A stretch of 64,000 nt of DNA. It comes from Actinacidiphila acididurans (GTDB lineage: Bacteria > Actinomycetota > Actinomycetes > Streptomycetales > Streptomycetaceae). The translations under genes were made by a program, and so were the position numbers. The notes beneath the pieces are model-generated. The model was not told where the DNA came from, searched no databases, and saw nothing but the letters and a program-made list of their open reading frames with translations. The stretch covers positions 1 through 64,000 of the forward strand of contig NZ_JADKYB010000027.1 in NCBI RefSeq assembly GCF_016918855.1, given 5' to 3'. Numbering within the stretch: the stretch's first letter is position 1; each line of letters starts with the position of its first letter. This document shows positions 52,125 through 61,637 of the stretch, in pieces.

Positions 52125-52799
52125 ATGAGCACGGTGGTCCAGCCCTTGTACGGCTTCAACGGTCCCGACGGTCCGGGCGGCTTCGAGGGCGCCGAAGGGT
52201 TCGACGGCGCCGGGACGGCCAAGGGTCCCGCCGGCTTCGGCGGGGTCGGGGGGTTCCCCGGGCCCGGCGGTCCGGCGGCGCGGGCCGAGGCGCGCTTCGA
52301 ACGCGAGGTGCTGGCGCACCTCGACCGCCTCTACACCGGCGCGCTGCGACTGACCCCGCACCCGGCCGAGGCCGAGGACCTGGTGCAGCGCACCTTCGAG
52401 CGGGCGTTCCAGGACTTCCACTGGGCCCGGCCGCAGGACACGATACGGGCCTGGCTCTTCCACCACCTGGTCGGCGTCTGGTTCGACGACGAGCCGCACC
52501 TGCCCATCGCCCCGCTGCCCGCCGCCACCCAGCCCGGCTCCGCGGACGCCGCGATGCGCGAGGCCATCGGCTCCCTCACCCCCGTCGTCCGCCTCACCCT
52601 CCACCTCTCCGACGTCGAAGGCTTCTCCGAGCAGCAAATAGCCGAGATCACCGAGGTCCCCCCGGGCATAGTCGCCGCCCGCCTCCGCCGCGCCCACGAA
52701 CGCCTGGCGGACCGCCTGGTGACGTGGCTCCGCGCGAATCCTCCGACCCCGCGTTCGGCCGCGGAGCCGAGCACGTCGGAGGGCTCGACGGCGGGCTGA
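52125..52799 (+). CDS. ECF-like RNA polymerase sigma factor with Gly/Pro-rich N-terminus
   Basis: The product is 224 residues from the ATG at 52125 with GAGGAGAG upstream. Residues 9-50 are Gly/Phe/Pro-rich (GPDGPGGFEGAEGFDGAG). Region 2 follows: LDRLYTGALRLTPHPAEAEDLVQRTFERAF, with the conserved A-E-D-L-V-Q core. Region 4 is GFSEQQIAEITEVPPGIVAARLRRAHERL. The acidic -10 recognition segment is less typical than in standard ECFs. No anti-sigma gene is evident beside it, so control may be transcriptional through the GATCGATC pair or through its unusual N-terminus. Confidence 0.82.
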   Translation: MSTVVQPLYGFNGPDGPGGFEGAEGFDGAGTAKGPAGFGGVGGFPGPGGPAARAEARFEREVLAHLDRLYTGALRLTPHPAEAEDLVQRTFERAFQDFHWARPQDTIRAWLFHHLVGVWFDDEPHLPIAPLPAATQPGSADAAMREAIGSLTPVVRLTLHLSDVEGFSEQQIAEITEVPPGIVAARLRRAHERLADRLVTWLRANPPTPRSAAEPSTSEGSTAG

Positions 52800-52829
52800 C
52801 GGCTGTCCGTACGGGAGGTTGCGTTGATC

Positions 52830-53009
52830 ATGGACCACCATTCCCCGAGCCCGTCGTCCGTCCCCACGGACACCGCCGACGACGCCGTGGCCGACACCGC
52901 CGCCCGGCTGCGCGCCCTGCACGGGCTACCGAACCTCGTCAGGAACGGCGCCCTCGACATCGGCCTGCTCGCCGACAAGCATTCGTACCGGCGCGGGGCC
53001 GCCCGCTGA
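52830..53009 (+). CDS. Small hypothetical protein after the sigma-factor gene
   Basis: The ATG at 52830 gives 59 residues (a TTG at 52824 would give 61), with GGGAGG 11 bases upstream. The product is acidic at first and basic at the end (SYRRGAAR), with no membrane segment or cysteine. It starts 30 bases after the sigma gene stop. It could be a small regulator of the sigma factor or a spurious frame; I do not recognise it. Confidence 0.4.
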   Translation: MDHHSPSPSSVPTDTADDAVADTAARLRALHGLPNLVRNGALDIGLLADKHSYRRGAAR

Positions 53010-53099
53010 GCGTGCCCGGTTGTCGGGGGGACGCTGTCCGGGTGCAGGGCCGGCCCGTCCTTGCGTCCCTTTCGGATGGGCGCCGGGGGCCGCCGGGAC

Positions 53100-53136
53100 G
53101 TTTGTCGTACGGGCTCCCCAGGTGTTTGTCGTACGG
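53100..53136. repeat. Direct repeat GTTTGTCGTACGG
   Basis: Two exact 13-base copies (53100-53112 and 53124-53136) are spaced 24 bases start to start, with a partial third CTTGTCGTGG at 53141. They lie in the 275-base gap before the secreted L,D-transpeptidase-like gene; otherwise I see no gene there. Confidence 0.6.
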
Positions 53137-53284
53137 TCCGCTTGTCGTGGGGACGCGGGCCGTTACTGGGTGGTACGGTCCCGGCACCGGCGAGGGCTCG
53201 GGCCCGGAGCCGGGCAGCACGGCACCGCGTACCGCCCGCAGGTCTTCCCGCACCCTCAGCTTCGTATCGCGGAGGCCCACTTCG

Positions 53285-54094
53285 ATGACCGCCTCGTCAG
53301 GCCGCCCCAGCCCCCGCGCCCTTGCTCGCCGGGTCTCCGTCGTCGCCGCGGTGGGTGCCGTGGCCGTCGTCTGCGCGGTGCCGGGCGTCGCGTACGCCGT
53401 TCCGGGCGGCACCGGGATCAGTGGTCCTTATGCCGTTCATCCAGGTCAGCGGGTTGCCCAGCCGGCCCGTACGTACGTGACCGGAGCGAACCCGTTCCCG
53501 GTCGCGGTCGCCGCGGGCACGGCGACCGCCCAGGTGATCACCGTCAAGGCGAGCGGGTCGTACGCCACCGTCACGCTGTGGCAGAAGACGTCCGGCGCCT
53601 GGCACAAGATGGCCGCCACGGCCGCGGCCCGGATCGGGTCGCACGGCATCACGAACGGCGCCACCCGGGTCCAGGGCAGCTACACGACGCCCACCGGCAC
53701 GTACGCCATCACCCGCGGCTTCGGCGTCGGCGTCAACCCGGGCACGGCCATGCCGTACCACCGGGTGACCAGCCACGACTGGTGGGTGGAGGACCCCACC
53801 TCCGCCTACTACAACCAGATGCGCACCGACACCCAGGGCGGCTTCCACCTCACGGAAGCGGGTGCGGACGGCAGCGAGCACCTCATCAAGTACCCCACGC
53901 AGTACCACAACGCCCTGGTGATCAACTACAACATGAACCCGGCCGTCAAAGGCCGCGGCGCCGGCATCTTCCTCCACGACCTGGGCCCCCAGGCCGGCCC
54001 CACCGCCGGCTGCGTCGCCGTCCCCGCGGACTTCCTGACCCGGACCATGAAGTGGATCACCCCGAGTGCCCACCCCGTGATCGCCATCGGCTGA
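53285..54094 (+). CDS. Secreted L,D-transpeptidase (YkuD-like) family protein
   Basis: The product is 269 residues from the ATG at 53285, with GCGGAGG upstream. A signal peptide is present (ALARRVSVVAAVGAVAVVCAVPGVAYA). The mature protein has WQKTSGAWHKM repeats, then TPTGTYAI and FLHDLGPQAGPTAGCVAVP, which carries the His and catalytic Cys of the L,D-transpeptidase H-x(14-17)-[S/T]-x-G-C motif, here ending TAGC. It probably forms 3-3 peptidoglycan cross-links or modifies cell-wall proteins. It follows a sigma factor gene that could relate to envelope stress (inference). Confidence 0.87.
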   Translation: MTASSGRPSPRALARRVSVVAAVGAVAVVCAVPGVAYAVPGGTGISGPYAVHPGQRVAQPARTYVTGANPFPVAVAAGTATAQVITVKASGSYATVTLWQKTSGAWHKMAATAAARIGSHGITNGATRVQGSYTTPTGTYAITRGFGVGVNPGTAMPYHRVTSHDWWVEDPTSAYYNQMRTDTQGGFHLTEAGADGSEHLIKYPTQYHNALVINYNMNPAVKGRGAGIFLHDLGPQAGPTAGCVAVPADFLTRTMKWITPSAHPVIAIG

Positions 54095-54250
54095 TCCGCG
54101 CGTCCCCTTTCGGGTGTACGGCGGTGCGAGCGGAGGCCGCCGCTCGTACGGGGAGGGATCACGCGAAGGGGCGCCGGGCGTGCCCTCGGCCGCGTATGGT
54201 CGGTGCTCGTTCGGGCCCTGCTACGGGGTCTTCCAGGGGGGAACACACAC

Positions 54251-54487
54251 ATGCAGCACGCCTTCGGCGACCTCGCCGCCATCACCGCCCGCAGCCGCGG
54301 CGGCCACCACGGAAGCGGCCACATCAGCCACCACATCACCCGGCACCTCAGCAACACCCACCACCCCTCGAACGGAGGAGGCGGCGGTGGGGTGGGCGCG
54401 TGGGTGGTGATCCTGCTCATCCTGATCGTCGTGGCAGTGATCGTCATCGCCGCAGTGGTGATCCACCGCCGGCGCGCGGCTGCCTGA
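54251..54487 (+). CDS. Small His-rich tail-anchored membrane protein
   Basis: The product is 78 residues; the ATG at 54251 is preferred for the GGGGGGAA site upstream. The N-terminal 45 residues hold 12 His, including GGHHGSGHISHHITRHLSNTHH. A poly-Gly linker precedes a C-terminal membrane helix (VVILLILIVVAVIVIAAVVI) and a basic end HRRRAAA. It is not a family I recognise. The His cluster could bind metal near the membrane. It stands alone. Confidence 0.65.
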   Translation: MQHAFGDLAAITARSRGGHHGSGHISHHITRHLSNTHHPSNGGGGGGVGAWVVILLILIVVAVIVIAAVVIHRRRAAA

Positions 54488-54510
54488 GCCGAGCCCACCT
54501 CTTGCGTTTA

Positions 54511-54539
54511 TTACGCTTGCTTCGATTATTGCGGATAAT
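54511..54539 (+). promoter_or_regulatory. AT-rich promoter of the antitoxin-like gene
   Basis: TTACGC (54511-54516) and GATAAT (54534-54539) have a 17-base spacer, in a patch far more AT-rich than its surroundings. TTAT-N5-ATAA symmetry around the -10 may serve autoregulation by the downstream DNA-binding protein. Confidence 0.5.
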
Positions 54540-54592
54540 GAGGCAGGTTGACAGGGTGCCCTGCCGTTGCGATGCAGGTGAGGAGGCGAGCC

Positions 54593-55054
54593 ATGCCCAC
54601 AACAGACTTCCGTCCCGTCCACCTCCCGCCGGAGAAGGTCGAGGAGGCCAAGGAGGCGTTGGAGCGAGTCCGCGGTTACCTGGGCGAGCACCGGGGTCTG
54701 TCCCGGATCAGCATGAGTGTCGACGAAGGGGCCGACCGCAGGCCACTCACCCTGCCCAGGGAAGCGGTCGAGCTCCTGGCGATGCTCCTTGCCCACCTCG
54801 GGGCCGGACGCAGCGTCTCCGTCGTGCCGCACAACGCGGAACTCACCACGCAGCAGGCGGCCGACCTGCTCAACGTATCCCGCCCGTTCCTGATCGGCCT
54901 CCTGCAGGCCGGGGAGATCGAGTACCGCACGGTCGGCACGCACCGCCGCGTCCTCGCGTCCTCCCTGGTCGATTACCGGCGCAAGGACGACCAGCGCCGC
55001 CGGGCAGCCGCAGACGAGCTCTCGCAGCTCAACGAGGAGATGGGGCTCCTCTGA
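54593..55054 (+). CDS. Excisionase-type HTH antitoxin (partner of a PIN toxin)
   Basis: The product is 153 residues from the ATG at 54593 with GAGGAGGCGAG upstream. The N-terminal part (LPREAVELLAMLLAHLGAG) is helical. The C-terminal MerR/excisionase-type helix-turn-helix is ELTTQQAADLLNVSRPFLIGLLQAGEIEYRTVGTHRRV, followed by a basic tail. This architecture is the usual antitoxin encoded upstream of PIN-domain toxins in actinobacteria. The toxin gene that follows 3 bases later is internally deleted, so this is an orphan antitoxin. Its promoter is unusually AT-rich, suggesting horizontal origin. Confidence 0.82.
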   Translation: MPTTDFRPVHLPPEKVEEAKEALERVRGYLGEHRGLSRISMSVDEGADRRPLTLPREAVELLAMLLAHLGAGRSVSVVPHNAELTTQQAADLLNVSRPFLIGLLQAGEIEYRTVGTHRRVLASSLVDYRRKDDQRRRAAADELSQLNEEMGLL

Positions 55055-55057
55055 GCC

Positions 55058-55251
55058 ATGGCCTTCGTCGCTGTCTACGACGCCAACGTGCTGTACCCGA
55101 GCACATCGACCTCGATGCCGGTGCCGTGTACGCAGCGGTGCAGCAGATCGTGAACAGCCGCCCCAAGCCACCGGCCACTTGGGCGGACATCCTTGGCTCC
55201 CTCGAAAAGGACGGTCTGGTGGCATCGGTGGCCGCTCTGCGCTCGATGTAA
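55058..55251 (+). pseudogene. PIN-domain toxin remnant with internal deletion
   Basis: The ATG at 55058 opens MAFVAVYDANVLYPS, the PIN-domain N-terminus with its first catalytic Asp (YDANVLYP). The frame then loses similarity and soon stops. A different frame immediately picks up PEHIDLDAGAVYAAVQQIVN and ends LEKDGLVASVAALRSM at 55251, the usual C-terminus of such toxins. The middle of the gene, about 100 or more codons with the other active-site acids, is missing. The junction is near 55096-55105. Confidence 0.75.
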
Positions 55252-55337
55252 GCCCTTGGACGCGGGCCCACGGCCCGACATCACCACGCCGTGCCAGCAG
55301 AAGATCACCGATTCGCGCCGACCGCCCTGGCACCGGG

Positions 55338-55475
55338 TCCGATCCCGCCGAGATCGCCGGCGTGCGGCGCCGGCTGCGTGAACTGGCCGCGGACCCTGCC
55401 GACGCCGACCGACTCACCCTCGTGGCGGACGCCGTGGAGTGGATCGCGGCCGAGGTCGTACCGCTTCTCGGCTGA
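55338..55475 (+). other. Possible coding remnant (C-terminal fragment)
   Basis: The frame SDPAEIAGVRRRLRELAADP continuing to AAEVVPLLG before a TGA at 55475 has natural-looking helical amphipathic character and codon bias. No convincing start lies upstream and the 5' part runs into the PIN remnant. It may be the tail of a decayed gene of the same accessory segment. Confidence 0.3.
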
Positions 55476-55903
55476 CCCGCGCACCGTGGGCCCGGGCCCG
55501 CCTCGCAACCGCACCCGCGGCTATCCCGTGGCAGCGGAATTCGAAGATCCGTCCCGTTCGCATGCCTCCTGCACCGGCAAGGGCTCCTGATAGACCGATC
55601 ACCACGGCGAGCAGCCGCGAATTGCACGATTTCGGGCGCACCTCGTACGGCCGGTCACTCTCCTTCCACCTGGCGGCCACAAACAACTCACGAAATTCCC
55701 CGCCCCAGGGCCTGCCGATCTTTCGGGGACCCGCCTCCGCCCGGGCTCACGGCCACCGCGGACCGGCCGACCGGCCAGCAACCAGCGGGCGCGGCAACGC
55801 AAGTGATCGCCAATAACCTCGCCCGAAGATCATGTAATCAATGAATGCATCGAAGGCCGGGGCCGCATGGTGGAAAGCCGAAGCGAACTGTAAAGTTTGA
55901 CGC
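55476..55903. other. Noncoding, lower-GC stretch
   Basis: No frame with convincing coding character is seen. Composition is less GC-rich than neighbours (AATTCGAAGATCC, AACAACTCACGAAATTCC), with sequence near 55800-55900 probably forming the promoter of the small secreted protein gene. Confidence 0.5.
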
Positions 55904-56155
55904 ATGAAGAGACGCCTCGTTGCTTCAACGGCTCTGACCGCGGCGGCTGTTGTCACCACGCTCGCCCTCGGTTCACCCGCGCAGGCCGGCGCCGCCGGCT
56001 ACGTGAAGTACGGCAGCTTTAACTGGGGAGATCAGTGCAACTCGATCGGCATCCAAGGCGTCGCCGACCACGCGTGGCAAAGCTATTACTGCGACACGGT
56101 GAGCCCGTCGAGCCCCACCGGGCCGGGTCTGTACAACCTCTGGGTCCTGTACTGA
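55904..56155 (+). CDS. Small secreted protein with two cysteines
   Basis: The product is 83 residues from the ATG at 55904. A signal peptide (KRRLVASTALTAAAVVTTLALGSPAQAG) with A-x-A cleavage near residue 28 leaves about 55 mature residues. These are Trp/Tyr-rich with Cys45 and Cys63, a likely disulphide, and end GLYNLWVLY. There is no lipobox and no recognised family. It could be a secreted peptide with signalling, surface or inhibitor function. Confidence 0.65.
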   Translation: MKRRLVASTALTAAAVVTTLALGSPAQAGAAGYVKYGSFNWGDQCNSIGIQGVADHAWQSYYCDTVSPSSPTGPGLYNLWVLY

Positions 56156-56309
56156 CGGGGCCGCCCACCAGTGGCCCGCCACAGGCCCGCCGCTCCGGCG
56201 GGACATCCACCGCACGAATCACGCGAATCACACGACGGGGGACCGTCCCCACCACCGGCAACCGTCGCGGCCCGCGAACGGGCCGCCCCGCACGAAACAG
56301 GGGTGCACA

Positions 56310-57371
56310 GTGCGCAAGAAGCTCACCCAGTCCTCGCTCCGGGGACCGGCCCTGACCCAGGTCCGCCATGTCGCTCCGGTGAGTTACGGCGCGGCCGAAG
56401 GCCGAGTGGCACGGATATACCAGGAACTCGAACGGGACTTCGGCATGCTCGCGCCGCCCATCGCGCTGCACTCGCCCGCGCCCGATGTGCTCGCCGCGAG
56501 CTGGCTGATGCTCCGGGAGACGCTGCTGGTGCCCGGTGTCGCCTCCCGCGCGGAGAAGGAAGCCGTGGCCTCCTCGGTCTCGGCGTCCAACGAGTGTCCG
56601 TACTGCCTGCGGATGCACGCCGCCACGCTCAGCAGCGTGCTGCCGCCCGCCTCCCGCGCGGACCGGGCCGCCGACCCGCTGACCGACCCGTCCGTACGGG
56701 CCCTCGCCGACTGGGCCAGGGAGAACTCGTTCCGCGACACCGCCGGGCAGAGCCCTGCCCCCTTCTCCTCCGAGCCGGCGCCCGAATTCGTCGCCTCGGC
56801 GGTGCTGTTGCACTACCACAACCGTATGGTCAACGTCTTCCTCGGCGAGCTGCCGCTGCCCCCGAAGGCCCCGCTGACCGCGCTCGGCCCGGTGATGCGC
56901 GTCGTCATGTGGCTGATCGGCTCCGCCGCCCGGACCAGCGTCCCCTCCGGCACCTCGATGGAGCTGCTGCCGGCGGCCCCGCTGGCCGACGACCTGTCCT
57001 GGGCAGCCTCCAACCCGTCCATCGCCGACGCCTACTCCCGCGCCACCGCAGCCGTCGACGAGGCCGGCCGCCGGTCCGCGCCCGAATCCGTACGCGACCT
57101 GCTGGGCGCCGAACTCGACGCCTGGGACGGCCGCCCGCCCGGCATCTCCCGCGCCTGGGTCGACGAGCGAACCGCCGCCCTCCCCCCCGAGGACCGCCCC
57201 GCCGGCCGCCTCGCCCTCCTCACCGCCCTCGCCTCCTACCAGGTGGACGACACCGTGGTCGCCGCCTTCCGCGCCACCCACCCCGAGGACAGCGCCCTGA
57301 TCGACCTCACCTCCTGGGCCGCCCTCTCCGCCGCCCGCCGCATCGGCTCCTGGATGCAGACCAAGTCCTGA
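56310..57371 (+). CDS. AhpD/carboxymuconolactone decarboxylase-like protein
   Basis: The product is 353 residues from a GTG at 56310. The AhpD-type redox motif C-x-x-C-x-x-x-H is present as NECPYCLRMHAAT near residues 94-106, in the helical context AEKEAVASSVSASNECPYC. A second half (ALLTALASYQVDDTVVAAFRATHPEDSALIDL) resembles the same helical fold without the cysteines. It is longer than standard AhpD (about 175), suggesting a two-domain form. It is likely a thiol-dependent peroxidase or a related gamma-carboxymuconolactone-fold enzyme. It is convergent with the UvrA-like gene. Confidence 0.82.
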   Translation: MRKKLTQSSLRGPALTQVRHVAPVSYGAAEGRVARIYQELERDFGMLAPPIALHSPAPDVLAASWLMLRETLLVPGVASRAEKEAVASSVSASNECPYCLRMHAATLSSVLPPASRADRAADPLTDPSVRALADWARENSFRDTAGQSPAPFSSEPAPEFVASAVLLHYHNRMVNVFLGELPLPPKAPLTALGPVMRVVMWLIGSAARTSVPSGTSMELLPAAPLADDLSWAASNPSIADAYSRATAAVDEAGRRSAPESVRDLLGAELDAWDGRPPGISRAWVDERTAALPPEDRPAGRLALLTALASYQVDDTVVAAFRATHPEDSALIDLTSWAALSAARRIGSWMQTKS

Positions 57372-57408
57372 GCCCGGGAGCGCTCACCGACGTGCCGGAA
57401 AGGCCCGC

Positions 57409-59883
<2,475 letters not shown>

Positions 59884-60009
59884 CGTCTCTCCATCAGCGG
59901 TACGTCCGGTTCTCCTTCGCGGGCCCGGTCACGGCATCGGTTCACGCCCACCATAGGGGCGCCCACTGACAGAGCCGGCCGGGCGACGGTTCGGGACCCG
60001 TACGGGGCC

Positions 60010-60078
60010 GGCGGTACGGGGTGGCCGGTGCGCGCCGGCCGGCCGTCCCGTATTCGCGGCGGCACACCCCGTACCGCC
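60010..60078. repeat. Perfect 14-base inverted repeat in intergenic region
   Basis: GGCGGTACGGGGTG (60010-60023) and CACCCCGTACCGCC (60065-60078) are exact inverted copies 41 bases apart, with further internal symmetry (CCGGTGCGCGCCGG). They lie between the VOC gene stop and the UvrA-like gene start. This could be a large hairpin terminator or a decayed repeat element. Confidence 0.6.
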
Positions 60079-60115
60079 CCGTCCGTGCGGGTCGGGCAGG
60101 TGATCGCCGGACCGC

Positions 60116-60526
60116 TCAGCGGACCTCGTTGATACGGATCAGGTTGCCCGCGGGGTCGCGGAAGGCGCAGTCGCGGACCCCGTACGGCTGCTCGGTCGGC
60201 TCCTGGACGACCTCGGCGCCGGCGGCCTGGATCGTGGCGAAGGTGCCGTCGAGGTCGGCGGTGGCCAGGATGAGGCGGGCGTAGCTGCCCTTGGCCATCA
60301 TTTCGCGGATGGTGCGGCGCTCGTCCTCGGTGATGCCGGGGTCGGCGGCCGGCGGCTCCAGGACGATGGAGGTGCCGGGCTGGTCGGCGGCGCCGACCGT
60401 GATCCAGCGCATCCCGCCGTATCCGACGTCGTTGCGGACCTCGAAGCCGAGGATGTCGCGGTAGAAGGCCACGGACGCGTCCGGGTCCTCCTGCGGAAGG
60501 AAGGTGGTGTGAATCGTGAGGTTCAT
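60116..60526 (-). CDS. VOC (glyoxalase/bleomycin resistance) family protein
   Basis: The product is 136 residues from the ATG at 60526 (MNLTIHTTFLPQEDPDASVAFYRDILGFE). Two beta-alpha-beta-beta-beta modules are visible: the second contains LILATADLDGTFATIQAAGAEVV and ends DCAFRDPAGNLIRINEV, with the C-terminal Glu metal ligand typical of the fold. It is probably a small-molecule binding or dioxygenase-like protein. It starts 10 bases after the AraC regulator stop, so the two form an operon. Confidence 0.88.
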   Translation of the reverse strand: MNLTIHTTFLPQEDPDASVAFYRDILGFEVRNDVGYGGMRWITVGAADQPGTSIVLEPPAADPGITEDERRTIREMMAKGSYARLILATADLDGTFATIQAAGAEVVQEPTEQPYGVRDCAFRDPAGNLIRINEVR

Positions 60527-60536
60527 GCCGTTCACG

Positions 60537-60980
60537 CTAGCCACGGGCCTGAACGGTCGCTTCTCGATTCCTGATCGGTCTGGTCACCTGCTTGACCACG
60601 CACGACGGCATCCCGGCGGTCGCCCGCGCGGCCTCGCGCCGGTACGCGCTGGGCGGCATGCCCACCAACTGGGTGAAGCGGGTGCTGAAGGTGCCCAGCG
60701 ACTGGCAGCCGACCGCGAAACAGACGTCCGTGACGCTGAGGTCCCCTCGGCGCAGCAGCGCCATCGCCCGCTCGATGCGCCGCGTCATCAGGTAACCGTA
60801 CGGCGACTCACCGTAGGCGGCCCGGAACTCCCTGCTGAGGTGCCCGGCCGACATGTGCGCGCCACGGGCCAGCGCCTCGACGTCGAGCGGCTGCGCGTAC
60901 TCCCGGTCGATCCGGTCCCGTACGCGCCGCAGCAGCGCGAGGTCCCGCAGATGGCGTGCGGCGTCGGGTCTGGTGCTCAC
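60537..60980 (-). CDS. AraC family transcriptional regulator
   Basis: The product is 147 residues from a GTG at 60980. It consists of little more than the two helix-turn-helices: LDVEALARGAHMSAGHLSREFRAAYGESPYGYLMTRRIERA and DLSVTDVCFAVGCQSLGTFSTRFTQLVGMPPSAYRR. There is no ligand domain, as in SoxS- or MarA-like minimal regulators, so activity probably follows protein amount. It is co-transcribed with, and probably controls, the VOC gene. Confidence 0.88.
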   Translation of the reverse strand: MSTRPDAARHLRDLALLRRVRDRIDREYAQPLDVEALARGAHMSAGHLSREFRAAYGESPYGYLMTRRIERAMALLRRGDLSVTDVCFAVGCQSLGTFSTRFTQLVGMPPSAYRREAARATAGMPSCVVKQVTRPIRNREATVQARG

Positions 60981-61037
60981 GTGCGCGATGCTGCCACACG
61001 GCACTGACAGCGGCGAGCGCCGCGGGCCTCGGGCCGG

Positions 61038-61313
61038 CTACTTGGTGAGCGTGTAGACGGCGATGACCAGCGCGCCTATCGCGCCCAGCACCAGGAGGCT
61101 GATGACGGCCGAGACGGCGCAGCAGGCGGTGAGCTCGCCCGCGCGCGTGATCGCCGACAGGACCGGCCCGCCGGAACGGGAACCCGGGTGATCATCCGGA
61201 TCGCGGGGCTGCCGCACGGGCCGGCGCGGCCCCTGGGATGCGGTCGTCGCGGCGCCACCGGGAGCGGCGGCACGCCGGCGGCCGTGGTCGGCGCGGGAGT
61301 CGGAATGCGACAA
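61038..61313 (-). CDS. Small membrane protein
   Basis: A TTG start at 61313 with AGGAGATGACCC upstream gives 91 residues. The N-terminal 50 residues are Arg/Pro/Gly-rich and polar. One long hydrophobic stretch follows (LTACCAVSAVISLLVLGAIGALVIAVYTL) at the C-terminus, which holds a Cys pair. It is tail-anchored, with no recognised family. The start is uncertain. A CTACAA-C-TTGTAG palindrome lies 40 bases upstream. Confidence 0.5.
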   Translation of the reverse strand: MSHSDSRADHGRRRAAAPGGAATTASQGPRRPVRQPRDPDDHPGSRSGGPVLSAITRAGELTACCAVSAVISLLVLGAIGALVIAVYTLTK

Positions 61314-61352
61314 GGGTCATCTCCTGGCGTCGGTCGTCCGTCAGCATCATTA

Positions 61353-61365
61353 CTACAACTTGTAG
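61353..61365. promoter_or_regulatory. CTACAACTTGTAG palindrome
   Basis: A perfect 6-base-arm dyad, CTACAA-C-TTGTAG, lies in the AT-richest part of the 324-base divergent gap between the small membrane protein and the DedA gene. It resembles operators of BlaI/CopY-type repressors (TACA...TGTA core), an inference from pattern only. Confidence 0.5.
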
Positions 61366-61637
61366 GAAGTCACAGCTTCGCCCGGCCCCCGTGGACACGC
61401 CACGCGGGCCGATGCGAGCGTACGCAAGCGGCCGCCCGGGATCAGCGCCCGCGTCATGAACAGGAACACACGAGCGCCCGCCGAGCGTCTACACGGTGTG
61501 AAAATCGAGTACGCCGACGCGTCCGTCGCCCGCACCGTCCGGGCCGCCCGGACCGCCGGGATCCGCCGGCCCACCCGCCCGCGGACAGGCCGGCGGACCC
61601 GCGCCGCGAACCCGTCAGCGGAAAGGACGGCCGTCCG

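Noticed and set aside
54593..55475. Accessory stretch considered as an integrated plasmid or prophage
   Set aside because: No integrase, tRNA attachment site or replication gene is visible; only the excisionase-like HTH, better explained as an antitoxin.
55179..55475. A 98-codon frame starting inside the PIN remnant as an intact gene
   Set aside because: Its first half is an out-of-frame reading of the PIN C-terminus; only the last 45 codons look protein-like, so it is listed only as a possible remnant.
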